Assembly: GCA_030841965.1 (NCBI GenBank)
Contig: JAUUSJ010000082.1
Coordinates: 1-17,863, forward strand
Length of the DNA: 17,863 bases
DNA from: Blautia sp.
GTDB taxonomy: Bacteria > Bacillota > Clostridia > Lachnospirales > Lachnospiraceae
Reading direction: 5' to 3'
Shown here: positions 1 through 7,382 of the stretch, in pieces
How the letters are laid out: every line of letters begins with the position of its first letter
How positions within the stretch are numbered: position 1 is the first letter of the stretch
Made by a program: the position numbers and the translations under genes
Notes under the pieces: generated by a model
What the model was told of the DNA's origin: nothing
The model's database searches: none
What the model saw: only the letters and a program-made list of their open reading frames with translations

Positions 1-76
1 TCGAAAAACCGTGGGAACGAACGTGTTTTTGGAGGACATATCGACGGACTCTCTTTGCGTCTGCTTCCACCCCCCT
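1..76 (+). repeat. Dispersed repeat, copy A (partial, cut by window start)
   Basis: Bases 1-63 match the reverse complement of 17705-17767 with only four mismatches (positions 9, 31, 42 and 48); similarity fades by about base 76. The plus-strand frame starting at base 1 stays open through the repeat, as does the matching frame of the other copy. AAAAAC (4-9) can pair with GTTTTT (25-30), a stem also kept in the other copy. The element runs off the left edge. It lies just beyond the 3' end of the U32 gene, in the opposite orientation. The repeat itself is seen directly; calling it a dispersed genomic family is inference from two copies. Confidence 0.85.
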
Positions 77-126
77 ACCTAACAAAAATTTTATATTATT
101 ACAAATTAGTTTCCTTTTTTCCCCAT

Positions 127-1350
127 CTATTCTTTCCTTCTAAGCACCCATCCAAGCTCCAATTTCTTATCTGTCTGAATAAAAATCTTCTGTTTTGGAT
201 GTGGCGCACTCTCCATCTCGTTTCCGTCCTCGTCCTCTATCCCCTCAACCTTCACAAAAAGATTCGTTCCATCTGGATTCATCGCCTCAATTTCCTCGCC
301 AACAGAAAATTTATTCCTCTGCTCAAGCTCATAGAGTCCACACTCATTTTCACTCTGCACAATACCAATATACGTATATTCCTTCACATAAGTATTGCTG
401 TCATAAATCTGAGAATTCTCATCCGTCTTTCCAAAGTAAAACCCTGTCGTAAACTGTCTATACGTACATTTCGCAATCTCAGCTCTATAATAGTCTAAGT
501 TTTGTCTATATAATTCCTCTGACTCTAAATAATCGTCAATCGCCTTTCTATACGTTCTAGCCACTGCCGCCACATAAAGCGCAGTTTTCATTCTTCCCTC
601 AATCTTAAAACTATCAATCCCCGCCTCAATCATCTCTGGCACATGCTCAATCATACATAAATCTTTGGAATTAAAAATATAAGTTCCCCTCTCAGTCTCT
701 TCCACAGGCAGATACTCTCCTGGTCTTGACTCTTCCACGACATAATACTTCCAGCGGCATGGATGGGTACAGGCACCCATATTTGCATTTCTCCCTGTAA
801 AATAATTGCTGAGCAGACAACGTCCAGAGTGAGAAATACACATCGCACCGTGGATAAAACATTCAATCTCCATCTTCTCATCAATATGCTCTCGTATCTC
901 CTTAATCTCAGCTAGAGATAATTCTCTCGCCGCCACAACACGCTTTGCCCCCATCCGATACCAGAAATTATAAGTCTCATAATTTGTGCTATTCGCCTGC
1001 GTACTAATATGAATCTCCATCTTTGGCGCTATCTCCTTGGCAATAGAAAATACACCCGCATCCGAGATAATAAGCGCATCCACTCCAATCTCATCCAATT
1101 CCTTAATATACTCTCGAATTCCATCCAAATCTTCATTATGCGCCACAATATTCACCGTCACAAAGACACGGACATGATGTTCGTGAGCATATTTTACCCC
1201 CTCTTTGATATCCGCCATGGAGAAATTTTTTGCCTTTGCGCGAAGACCAAACATCTCTCCTCCGATATATACTGCGTTGGCACCGTAAGTCACTGCCACC
1301 TTCAATACTTCCAAGCTGCTCGCTGGAATTAATAATTCTATCTCTCTCAT
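127..1350 (-). CDS. trhP: Peptidase U32 family protein, probable tRNA 5-hydroxyuridine synthase (TrhP-like)
   Basis: A 407-residue protein that starts in family style with an E-L-L-I-P-A strand and an A-V-Y-I-G-G motif near residues 26-31. The U32 signature is complete at 163-181: E-C-F then G168, C171, G176, C178, S181. C194 and C198 follow in a conserved segment, probably part of a metal or Fe-S site. Known U32 proteins of this class are not proven peptidases; TrhP proteins hydroxylate wobble U34 of tRNA (ho5U) using prephenate-dependent chemistry. In Bacillus subtilis two TrhP genes (yrrN, yrrO) sit beside trmR (yrrM), and here the gene directly follows a TrmR-like methyltransferase 131 nt upstream, which supports this role. 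RlhA, the rRNA-acting relative, is the alternative. The start ATG has an AAAGGA about 13 nt upstream, rather far. No clear terminator follows. Confidence 0.85.
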   Translation of the reverse strand: MREIELLIPASSLEVLKVAVTYGANAVYIGGEMFGLRAKAKNFSMADIKEGVKYAHEHHVRVFVTVNIVAHNEDLDGIREYIKELDEIGVDALIISDAGVFSIAKEIAPKMEIHISTQANSTNYETYNFWYRMGAKRVVAARELSLAEIKEIREHIDEKMEIECFIHGAMCISHSGRCLLSNYFTGRNANMGACTHPCRWKYYVVEESRPGEYLPVEETERGTYIFNSKDLCMIEHVPEMIEAGIDSFKIEGRMKTALYVAAVARTYRKAIDDYLESEELYRQNLDYYRAEIAKCTYRQFTTGFYFGKTDENSQIYDSNTYVKEYTYIGIVQSENECGLYELEQRNKFSVGEEIEAMNPDGTNLFVKVEGIEDEDGNEMESAPHPKQKIFIQTDKKLELGWVLRRKE

Positions 1351-1395
1351 TGTAAATTTAATATCCTTTCCATTCTCTTTCCATCAGCTTATCCT

Positions 1396-1417
1396 ATTCC
1401 AGACTTTAAACTGGAAT
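1396..1417 (-). other. Intercistronic stem-loop
   Basis: Between the methyltransferase and the U32 gene, ATTCCAG and CTGGAAT form a perfect 7-bp stem around an 8-nt loop. There is no T-tract on either strand, so it is not a normal terminator. It may be an mRNA processing or stability element. The rest of the 131-nt gap shows nothing else I can support. Confidence 0.45.
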
Positions 1418-1481
1418 TACCCAAGTCACTATATGACCCCTGCTTATGCTTCCTCATAGTCAAACAGTATATCACCACTAC

Positions 1482-2126
1482 TTATGACTGTCTTACACTC
1501 ACCGTCGCCCCATCCCCTGTTGGCAAAATGAAAGTCTCGAGCTCCTCCATATGTGTAATCTGATACATATACTCTCGCATTCTATGGTGAATCGTGTGAT
1601 TTCTTCTCTTAATCGCATAGCGAGATTCCATCACATCCCCCTCCTGCAAGACATTATCTGAAATCAAAATTCCACCTATCTCTAAGAGTCTCATAATATC
1701 CGGCAAGAAATGAAGATACTGTCCCTTCGCCGCATCCATAAAAATAAAATCAAACGGCTCTTCTAATGTCTTTAGCACATCCTGGGCATCTCCCTCAAGC
1801 AAAGTAATACATTCTTCCTTTCTGGCAAGCTTAATATTCTCCCTCGCCTCTTTGATTCTCTTATCATAATTTTCAATCGTCACAATCTTCGCATTTTCTC
1901 CTATATACTGACTCATATAAATAGAAGAAAACCCGATTGCTGTTCCCACTTCTAGAATTCGCTTGGGCTGTTTTAATTTTAGAAAAAAGCGAAGTAAGTT
2001 TTTCGTCTCCTGTCGAATAATCGGAACATACGCCTCCCTCGCCCTCTTTTCTAGCTCCTGAATAAAAATATCATCCTCTTTATCAAACGAGTTGATAAAA
2101 TCTCTCACTCTCTCTTCTATAATCAC
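1482..2126 (-). CDS. trmR: Class I SAM-dependent O-methyltransferase, probable tRNA 5-hydroxyuridine methyltransferase (TrmR-like)
   Basis: A 214-residue protein of the caffeoyl-CoA/catechol O-methyltransferase-like family. The SAM-binding motif E-V-G-T-A-I-G-F-S-S is at 59-68, the metal/substrate motif D-A-A-K-G-Q-Y at 131-137 and D-N-V-L at 157-160. TrmR in Bacillus methylates ho5U34 to mo5U34 in tRNA; the downstream TrhP-like gene would supply the hydroxylated substrate. The frame opens back to 2225, but those 33 extra codons run through a perfect palindromic element. A GTG at 2124-2126 with AGAGG seven bases upstream gives a normal family N-terminus (I-I-E-E-R-V), so I chose it. If the gene keeps Bacillus order, mltG would be expected just upstream and is absent. 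A small-molecule methyltransferase is the alternative. Confidence 0.85.
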   Translation of the reverse strand: MIIEERVRDFINSFDKEDDIFIQELEKRAREAYVPIIRQETKNLLRFFLKLKQPKRILEVGTAIGFSSIYMSQYIGENAKIVTIENYDKRIKEARENIKLARKEECITLLEGDAQDVLKTLEEPFDFIFMDAAKGQYLHFLPDIMRLLEIGGILISDNVLQEGDVMESRYAIKRRNHTIHHRMREYMYQITHMEELETFILPTGDGATVSVRQS

Positions 2127-2148
2127 AATATTTCCTCTCTCAAAGAGG
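2124..2148 (-). promoter_or_regulatory. Possible sequestered ribosome binding site of the trmR-like gene
   Basis: The Shine-Dalgarno AGAGG (2134-2138) lies seven bases before the GTG start. Immediately upstream, CCTCT (2144-2148) can fold onto it with a 5-nt loop. The same CCTCT is the base of the 3' arm of the large palindrome at 2142-2220, so the two pairings are mutually exclusive. Closing the large stem would free the site. This is inference from base pairing only. Confidence 0.4.
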
Positions 2149-2220
2149 CTGCCACAAAATGAATCTCTCAGACAAGATATCGTATCTTGTTGAAAATTAA
2201 TATTTTGCAACAGCCTCTTT
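2142..2220. repeat. Composite palindromic element, nested inverted repeats
   Basis: The outer arms are 2142-2160 and 2202-2220: 19 positions, 16 Watson-Crick pairs and three in the middle that are G-U wobbles when transcribed from the minus strand. An inner perfect 8-bp hairpin (ACAAGATA/TATCTTGT) occupies 2172-2190. On the plus strand the structure is followed by a T-rich run; on the minus strand only three Ts follow, so it is not a good terminator for the minus-strand operon that contains it. It looks like an inserted mobile palindrome (MITE-like) or a structured RNA. It occupies the place between ylbF and trmR. Confidence 0.75.
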
Positions 2221-2248
2221 TTCACATTCTTTTTCTTTTCCTTTTTAT

Positions 2249-2590
2249 CTAAGAAAGAAAATCTAAATCAATCTCTAAATCTTGGTTTAAAATCATATAG
2301 ATTTTTTGCATCTTCCTACAAAATCTCATCTCTGCTTTCAAAAAATCACTCACTGCCTCGTTATTAAGCAAATAGTTATATTCCTCTCGCAATTGGTTGG
2401 CAGCTTCAAAAAAATCTTCTTGTTCTATGTCATTTTGCAGTTCTATATTCTTTTTTCGCATCTCATTCATCTGCTCAAACAGCTCTCTGTCTTCCTTCAC
2501 TGCGTCATAACACTTAAGATACTCCGTGTAGGTCTCATCTTGTTTAATCTGCTCGGAGAGTTGTTTTGCCAAGTCTAATACCAAATCCAT
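2249..2590 (-). CDS. YlbF/YmcA family protein
   Basis: A 113-residue, almost wholly helical, charged protein with the YlbF/YmcA (DUF964) pattern: helices rich in Q, E and L with an internal E-Q-M-N-E-M-R-K segment near residues 39-46 and a C-terminal helix ending in an acidic tail. In Bacillus, YlbF, YmcA and YaaT form a complex (Y-complex) that modulates RNase Y and thus mRNA maturation. Here it lies directly downstream of RNase J, 50 nt away, an apt partner for an RNA-decay function. An AAGG lies about nine bases before the ATG. The exact partner nuclease in this organism is not shown by the sequence. Confidence 0.8.
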   Translation of the reverse strand: MDLVLDLAKQLSEQIKQDETYTEYLKCYDAVKEDRELFEQMNEMRKKNIELQNDIEQEDFFEAANQLREEYNYLLNNEAVSDFLKAEMRFCRKMQKIYMILNQDLEIDLDFLS

Positions 2591-2614
2591 CTCTCATTAC
2601 CTTTTCATTCACTG

Positions 2615-2632
2615 ATGCCTCCAAACAGGCAT
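2615..2632 (-). other. Intercistronic stem-loop between RNase J and ylbF-family genes
   Basis: ATGCCT and AGGCAT form a perfect 6-bp stem with a 6-nt loop right after the RNase J stop. No T-tract follows on the minus strand, so readthrough into the next gene is expected. It could be an RNA-processing or stability site. Confidence 0.4.
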
Positions 2633-2640
2633 ATCTATTT

Positions 2641-4302
2641 CTATACTTCTGTGATAATCGGCAATATCATCGGATTTCTCTTTGTTCTCTTCCAGAGAAA
2701 TTCACTTAGCGCATCCTTGATGCTGCTCTTAATTCTTCCCCAATCCGTGATATTCTTGCTGAGACATTCCTCAAGCGCCTCTGTCACAACATGTCTCGCA
2801 TCCTCCATCAAAGTTTCGGATTCTCTGACATAGACAAATCCTCTCGACACAATATCTGGACCTGCGAGTAATTGACCTCCATGTCTCTCCAATGTCACGA
2901 CAACAATGAGCAGACCATTCTGAGATAAATGCTGTCTGTCGCGAAGAACAATATTGCCGACATCGCCGACACCAAGACCATCCACTAAGATTCCGTGTGC
3001 TGGGACCTTTCCAGTCACTTTTCCACATTCCTTCGAGAGAGATAAGACATCGCCAGAAGATAGGATAAATACATTCTCCTTTGGAATTCCCATATCAATC
3101 GCCAGCTCTCGATGTGTCTTTAGATGTCTGTACTCACCGTGTACTGGAATCGCATACTGTGGTTTTGTGAGCGCATAGATAAGCTTAATCTCTTCCTGAC
3201 AAGCGTGACCAGATACATGGGTATCTTGGAATACAATCTGCGCTCCCTTTCTTGCGAGCTCGTTCATTACCTTTGAGACCGCCTTTTCATTTCCAGGGAT
3301 TGGATGAGAGCTGAAAATAACAGTATCCAAAGGCTTAATTGAAATCTTCTTGTGAACAGATGCCGCCATTCGAGAGAGCGCTGCCATCGTCTCACCCTGA
3401 CTTCCCGTCGTGATTAGAACAAGCTGCTTATCGGTATAATTCCTCATCTGCTCAACTTCTATTAAGGTATTTTTCGGTATATCTAAATATCCAAGTTCCG
3501 AAGCGACATTAATGATATTAACCATGCTTCGTCCCTCTACGATTACTTTTCTTCCAAACTTATATGCGGTATTAATAATCTGCTGTACTCTATCTACATT
3601 TGATGCAAAGGTAGCGATAATAATTCGTCTATCCTTATGCTCCTGAAATAGATGGTCAAATGTCTTTGCCACCTTCTGCTCTGACATCGTATACCCTGGT
3701 CTCTCCGCATTCGTGCTATCGCACATCAAAGCCAAGACACCCTTTTTGCCTAGCTCTGCAAACCTGCCAAGGTCAATCGCCTCGCCAAACAGAGGCGTAT
3801 AATCAATCTTAAAATCTCCTGTATGGATAATAATTCCTGCCGGAGAGTAAATCGCAAGTGCCGCCGCATCTGCGATACTGTGATTTGTCTTAATAAACTC
3901 AATACGAAAACATCCAAGGTTAATGGATTGTCCATGTTTTACAACTTTCTTTCTCGTATTTCTCTGAATACCATGCTCTTTTAATTTGCCGTCAATCAGC
4001 CCCATCGTCAATTTCGTGGCATAAATCGGCATATTAATCTCCTTTAGGACATATGGAATCGCTCCGATATGGTCTTCATGTCCGTGAGTAATAATCAATC
4101 CCTTGACTCTGTCCTCATTTTCCTTCAGGTAAGTGATATCTGGAATGACTAAGTCAATTCCAAGCATATCATCCGTTGGAAATGACAAACCACAATCCAC
4201 AACAATAATACTGTCTTCGTACTCAAAGGCAGTAATATTCATTCCAATCTGCTCTAATCCACCTAAAGGAATCACTTTCACTGTTTGATTTTCCTTTTTC
4301 AA
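2641..4302 (-). CDS. rnj: Ribonuclease J
   Basis: A 553-residue metallo-beta-lactamase/beta-CASP nuclease. The zinc motif H-G-H-E-D-H is at 73-78, with D36-C-G in the preceding strand and a later N-H-S and H-T-G-D-F segment supplying further metal ligands. The beta-CASP part includes the S-H-P-I-P-G-N-E segment and the H-V-S-G-H motif, and V-H-G-E-Y-R-H is present; the length is normal for RNase J. It processes and degrades RNA by 5'-3' exonuclease and endonuclease activity. The start is TTG (4300-4302), with GGAGG nine bases upstream inside the preceding gene. The TTG overlaps the DUF1292 gene's TGA stop by two bases, suggesting translational coupling. The next ATG would remove the N-terminal strand, so TTG is preferred. 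Confidence 0.95.
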   Translation of the reverse strand: MKKENQTVKVIPLGGLEQIGMNITAFEYEDSIIVVDCGLSFPTDDMLGIDLVIPDITYLKENEDRVKGLIITHGHEDHIGAIPYVLKEINMPIYATKLTMGLIDGKLKEHGIQRNTRKKVVKHGQSINLGCFRIEFIKTNHSIADAAALAIYSPAGIIIHTGDFKIDYTPLFGEAIDLGRFAELGKKGVLALMCDSTNAERPGYTMSEQKVAKTFDHLFQEHKDRRIIIATFASNVDRVQQIINTAYKFGRKVIVEGRSMVNIINVASELGYLDIPKNTLIEVEQMRNYTDKQLVLITTGSQGETMAALSRMAASVHKKISIKPLDTVIFSSHPIPGNEKAVSKVMNELARKGAQIVFQDTHVSGHACQEEIKLIYALTKPQYAIPVHGEYRHLKTHRELAIDMGIPKENVFILSSGDVLSLSKECGKVTGKVPAHGILVDGLGVGDVGNIVLRDRQHLSQNGLLIVVVTLERHGGQLLAGPDIVSRGFVYVRESETLMEDARHVVTEALEECLSKNITDWGRIKSSIKDALSEFLWKRTKRNPMILPIITEV

Positions 4303-4571
4303 GTTGATAATTCCTCCATCTCAATATTTTCTTCAAATAAACTGCAAACGCAAGAAATTTCAATCTCATCTTCCACAATCTCATAAGTCAAAAGCTCACC
4401 CTTATCTGATTGCTCTTCTCTTAAAATGAGAACCTCGACTTCCGCATCTTCTGCTTCCTCATCTATCTCCTCTGCTACTAGTAGATAGTATTTTCCATTT
4501 AATTTGGTCCGCTCTAGGACATAAAATTCCTGTTCACTTCCGTCCTCTGTCAAAAATGCAATTTTATCCAT
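4299..4571 (-). CDS. DUF1292 family protein (YrzB-like)
   Basis: A 90-residue, strongly acidic small protein of the DUF1292/UPF0473 family. It begins I-A-F-L-T-E-D-G-S-E-Q-E-F, the usual family opening, followed by Y-Y-L-L-V-A and an E/D-rich middle. In Bacillus the family member yrzB sits in a fixed cluster with yrzL (IreB family) and yrrK (ruvX), and the same order is present here. Its ATG overlaps the last eight bases of ruvX, and its 3' end carries the ribosome binding site of the RNase J gene. Its function is unknown; cytoplasmic by absence of signal or membrane segments. Confidence 0.9.
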   Translation of the reverse strand: MDKIAFLTEDGSEQEFYVLERTKLNGKYYLLVAEEIDEEAEDAEVEVLILREEQSDKGELLTYEIVEDEIEISCVCSLFEENIEMEELST

Positions 4572-5010
4572 CTAGCTCTTCCTTTTCTCTCATTGTTCTT
4601 GCATTCATATAAGATTGCAAAATTAAAACAGCAGCCATCTGATCGATGTATGCTTTTCTATTCTCTCTTCTTATATTCTTCTCTATCAAAATACGCTCTG
4701 CCTCCATCGTTGTTAGGCGCTCGTCCCATAAGATAAGAGGGAGTCCCAATCTTTTTTTAATCATCTCACCAAATTCCTTCGTCGCTTCCACTCTCGCGCC
4801 CTCAGAATTGTTCATATTTTTAGGATATCCAAGTACAATCTCCGTTATACGATATTCCACTGCCAATTGTTCTATCCTTGCCAGCGTCTTTCGCAGCTTT
4901 GTATTCGACTTTCTCGTAATCGTCTCAATTGGCTGTGCGGTGATGCCAAGCTCATCACTTATGGCAACACCCACCGTCTTTGTTCCAAAATCTAACCCCA
5001 TCCATCTCAT
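4564..5010 (-). CDS. ruvX: Holliday junction resolvase-like protein RuvX (YqgF)
   Basis: A 148-residue RNase H-fold protein of the YqgF family. The catalytic acidic residues are visible: D7 in L-D-F-G-T-K, E97 in W-D-E-R-L-T-T (95-101) and D123 in I-D-Q-M-A-A. The conserved G-Y-P-K-N motif is at 61-65. Family members are proposed to resolve recombination junctions or to process pre-16S rRNA; which applies here cannot be told. The gene lies eight bases after the IreB-family gene and overlaps the DUF1292 gene, so these are co-translated. The ribosome binding site before the ATG is weak (AGTAGG), consistent with coupling to the upstream gene. Confidence 0.95.
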   Translation of the reverse strand: MRWMGLDFGTKTVGVAISDELGITAQPIETITRKSNTKLRKTLARIEQLAVEYRITEIVLGYPKNMNNSEGARVEATKEFGEMIKKRLGLPLILWDERLTTMEAERILIEKNIRRENRKAYIDQMAAVLILQSYMNARTMREKEELDG

Positions 5011-5018
5011 ACTAGAAC

Positions 5019-5273
5019 CTACTTCTTCAGTCTCGTATCAATATAGTTCTTAAACAATGCTTCGATAATCTCATCTCGCTCAACCTTCATAATCAAGCTT
5101 CTCGCATTCTTATGACTTGTAATATAGGTCGGGTCCCCTGACATGACATATCCGACAACCTGATTCACAGGGTTATAGCCTTTCTCTGCCAATGCCACAT
5201 ATACTTCATGCAAAATAGAGTCCACATCATAAGTTGGTTTTGTTACATCAAAAAATTGCGTATTATTATTCAT
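5019..5273 (-). CDS. IreB family regulatory phosphoprotein (YrzL/UPF0297)
   Basis: An 84-residue protein with the family core: Y-V-A-L-A-E-K-G-Y-N-P-V-N-Q near 25-38, G-D-P-T-Y-I-T near 46-52 and N-A-R-S-L-I near 56-61. In Enterococcus, IreB is phosphorylated on N-terminal threonines by a PASTA-domain Ser/Thr kinase and affects cephalosporin tolerance. Here T5, T11 and T14 are available in the flexible N-terminus, but phosphorylation is inference. It is the first gene of the cluster, with AAGGA before the ATG and a promoter 36 nt upstream. The order IreB-ruvX-DUF1292 matches Firmicutes, though the alaS usually found upstream is replaced by mtaB. Confidence 0.92.
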   Translation of the reverse strand: MNNNTQFFDVTKPTYDVDSILHEVYVALAEKGYNPVNQVVGYVMSGDPTYITSHKNARSLIMKVERDEIIEALFKNYIDTRLKK

Positions 5274-5308
5274 TATTTCTCACGTCCTTGCTTTTTATTA
5301 CTATTTTT

Positions 5309-5337
5309 ATTTTAATATACTTTGGTAAAAATTTCAA
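5309..5337 (-). promoter_or_regulatory. Sigma-A type promoter of the IreB-ruvX-rnj cluster
   Basis: On the minus strand TTGAAA (5332-5337) and TAAAAT (5309-5314) are separated by exactly 17 bases. The -35 covers the stop codon of mtaB, so transcription would start about 30 nt before the IreB-family start codon. No strong terminator separates mtaB from this promoter, so readthrough from mtaB is possible. Confidence 0.65.
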
Positions 5338-6653
5338 TCCAAACTTTCTGCTAATAATCGATTTTCATTAGAATATCCTATAATTTTCACTCGAATCATC
5401 TGTTTTTCTATATTTTTATGCGATAATATGGAGAGTTTTAAGTATCTCTTTGTATGACCTGTGAAATATTCCTCGTTATTTTGTGCAATTTTCTCCTCAA
5501 CTAATACTATCTCTTCCTCCCCGAAAAAGGATTTTTCATATTCCTCTTTCTGTCTTGCAGTCATCTCGAGCAAAACTTTGCTCCTTTCATGCTTCACAGA
5601 TGGTGCAACTTGATTGTCCATCTTCTCTGCCCTCGTCCCTCTTCTTTGAGAATACGGAAAGACGTGCATCTCATATAGATGAATTCTCTCCAAAAATTGC
5701 ACAGTCTGCTCAAACTCTTCGTCTGTCTCCCCAGGGAAGCCGACAATCACATCCGTTGTCAGAGCTGGTCTGTCGTAGTACTCTCTCAAGAGATTACATG
5801 CCATTTCATACTCCGCCGTCGTATATTTTCGATTCATCCTCTTTAATGTCGCATCACAACCACTTTGCAGGGATAGGTGAAAATGCGGACAAATCTTATC
5901 CAAAGAAGAAATGGTTTTTACAAACTTCTCTGTTATAATTCTTGGTTCCAAAGAGCCAAGACGAATCCTCTCAATTCCTTCTATCTTATGAAGTTCTACT
6001 AATAAACTTTCCAGGTTATCATTCTCTAAATCCTGTCCATACGAACTAATATGAATTCCAGTCAAGACAATCTCTCGGTATCCATTTTTCGCCAGATTGC
6101 TGACCTCGTCTAAAATCTCCGCCTTCTCTCTGCTCCTCACTCTTCCCCTCGTATAAGGAATCAGGCAGTAGGAACAAAACTGATTACATCCATCTTGAAT
6201 CTTTACATATACTCTCGTATGCTCCATCGTCTTCTTAATATGAAGCTCTTCATACTCTTTTGTCTTTGCAATATCGATAATATTCTCTTTCTTCTCTCTA
6301 TCTGTCGTATATTCTTCCAAAATAGAGACAATATCTTTTTTCTTATTATTGCCGACTAATAAATCTACCCCGTACTCCTGTCTTAACTCCTCGGCGGCGG
6401 TCTGTACATAACATCCGGCAGCGACAATCGTGCTCTTTGGATGTTTTTTCTTTGCTCTGTGAATCATCTGTCTCGATTTCCTCTCCGCCATATTTGTGAC
6501 AGAACAAGTATTAATAATATAAAAATCCGCATCCTCCTGAAACGATACAATCTCATACCCAGCATTCTCCAATAATTCAACCATCGCATCTGTCTCATAC
6601 TGGTTGACTTTACATCCAAGCGTCAAAAATGCTGCTCTCTTTTTTCTATTCAT
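5334..6653 (-). CDS. mtaB: tRNA N6-threonylcarbamoyladenosine(37)-C2 methylthiotransferase MtaB
   Basis: A 439-residue radical SAM methylthiotransferase. The N-terminal MTTase domain begins L-G-C-K-V-N-Q-Y-E-T with cysteines C14, C50 (N-T-C-S-V-T) and C81 (A-A-G-C-Y) for one [4Fe-4S] cluster. The radical SAM triad is C156, C160, C163 in C-N-Q-F-C-S-Y-C. A TRAM-like beta domain closes the C-terminus. The L-G-C-K-V-N-Q start marks the MtaB branch, which makes ms2t6A37 in tRNAs reading ANN codons, rather than MiaB or RimO. A good AGGAGG lies just before the ATG. It ends inside the promoter of the next cluster. Confidence 0.95.
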   Translation of the reverse strand: MNRKKRAAFLTLGCKVNQYETDAMVELLENAGYEIVSFQEDADFYIINTCSVTNMAERKSRQMIHRAKKKHPKSTIVAAGCYVQTAAEELRQEYGVDLLVGNNKKKDIVSILEEYTTDREKKENIIDIAKTKEYEELHIKKTMEHTRVYVKIQDGCNQFCSYCLIPYTRGRVRSREKAEILDEVSNLAKNGYREIVLTGIHISSYGQDLENDNLESLLVELHKIEGIERIRLGSLEPRIITEKFVKTISSLDKICPHFHLSLQSGCDATLKRMNRKYTTAEYEMACNLLREYYDRPALTTDVIVGFPGETDEEFEQTVQFLERIHLYEMHVFPYSQRRGTRAEKMDNQVAPSVKHERSKVLLEMTARQKEEYEKSFFGEEEIVLVEEKIAQNNEEYFTGHTKRYLKLSILSHKNIEKQMIRVKIIGYSNENRLLAESLD

Positions 6654-7100
6654 CTTTTCCTCCTACCTTCTACTTCTACTATCCTACTCTATTTTCTATA
6701 AAAGTAAAGCTCTTGACAACCCCTTTTTTATTTTTTTCCATTTTTTCACTAAATTCCTAAATAAAATATAAAAAACTAGCTATTTATTGCCAGATTTAAC
6801 CAAATATCTTTTTCTTTTCTTATGCATTACTCCTAATCTTAATGTCTTTTTTCTCATTTTTCAAGCGTATTTTTCCGATTTCACGCCAATTTTTTTCCCA
6901 TTTTTATCTTGTTTATATATTGACTTTTACAAATAAAACAATTAATATAAAACTCAGTAATAGAAAATCAATAACTAACGCCATGAGTGTCCAAATCCAG
7001 TACGCTGTATCCTTCACTCTGGACTATTACGTGAGATATCAGTGATGCAGTAGTTCCAATGAATCTGGGAACAAAATGATGAAAGGAATGGTGAATTATT
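6654..7100. other. Divergent, very AT-rich intergenic region
   Basis: This 447-base gap separates the minus-strand mtaB from plus-strand HPr-like genes and so must hold two promoters. The plus promoter is listed separately. For mtaB only a weak candidate is visible (TTGTCA then GAAAAT, 17 apart, on the minus strand). From about 6983 to 7072 the composition becomes more balanced, and GTTCC/GGAAC (7053-7072) forms a 5-bp stem just before the start of the first small gene. I see no credible gene here. Confidence 0.5.
6920..6948 (+). promoter_or_regulatory. Promoter candidate of the HPr-like gene pair
   Basis: TTGACT (6920-6925) and TAATAT (6943-6948) are 17 bases apart on the plus strand. This would give a leader of about 145 nt before the first ATG, containing weak stem-loops. 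There is no other equally good pair in the gap. Confidence 0.55.
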
Positions 7101-7331
7101 ATGACAACAGTAGCAGTTTCTTTGAGTTCCATTGAAAAAGTAAAAGCATTCGTAAAGGATATCACTCAGTTTGAGTCAGAATTTGACTTAGTTGCTGGCA
7201 GATATGTCATTGATGCGAAATCTATCTTAGGTATCTTTAGCTTGGATATCTCAAAGCCATTGACGCTCAATATCTACGATACCGATAATATAGATAAGAT
7301 TCTCGATACTTTGGCGCCATATATTGTATAA
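7101..7331 (+). CDS. HPr-like small protein lacking the active-site histidine (paralog 1)
   Basis: A 76-residue protein with the fold signature of PTS phosphocarrier HPr: two short strands, a central helix, then the segment D-A-K-S-I-L-G-I-F-S-L (38-48), the counterpart of the HPr Ser46 region. The HPr active-site loop with the phosphorylatable histidine is replaced by S-S-I-E-K-V-K (9-15), so it cannot relay phosphate as HPr does. The serine at 41 aligns with Ser46, the target of HPr kinase in Firmicutes. Bacillus Crh is a known precedent for an HPr-like protein without His15 but with Ser46. It shares 53 of 76 residues with the next gene. GAAAGGA lies upstream of the ATG. Role unknown; regulation of carbon use is only a guess. 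Confidence 0.85.
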   Translation: MTTVAVSLSSIEKVKAFVKDITQFESEFDLVAGRYVIDAKSILGIFSLDISKPLTLNIYDTDNIDKILDTLAPYIV

Positions 7332-7382
7332 TTGATTTATATAAACTTTAGAAAATATATACAAAACTTATACCCTATGGTC

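Noticed and set aside
55..498. 147-codon plus-strand frame
   Set aside because: It overlaps the well-supported U32 gene antisense and has low-complexity, family-less protein; only its extreme 5' part coincides with the end repeat.
127..1350. Secreted collagenase/peptidase role for the U32 protein
   Set aside because: No signal peptide, and the TrmR neighbour and Cys signature point to tRNA hydroxylation.
6968..7165. 65-codon minus-strand frame covering the HPr-like start
   Set aside because: Antisense to the first HPr-like gene and its leader, with a poor start context; the plus-strand gene has a paralog that proves the other strand.
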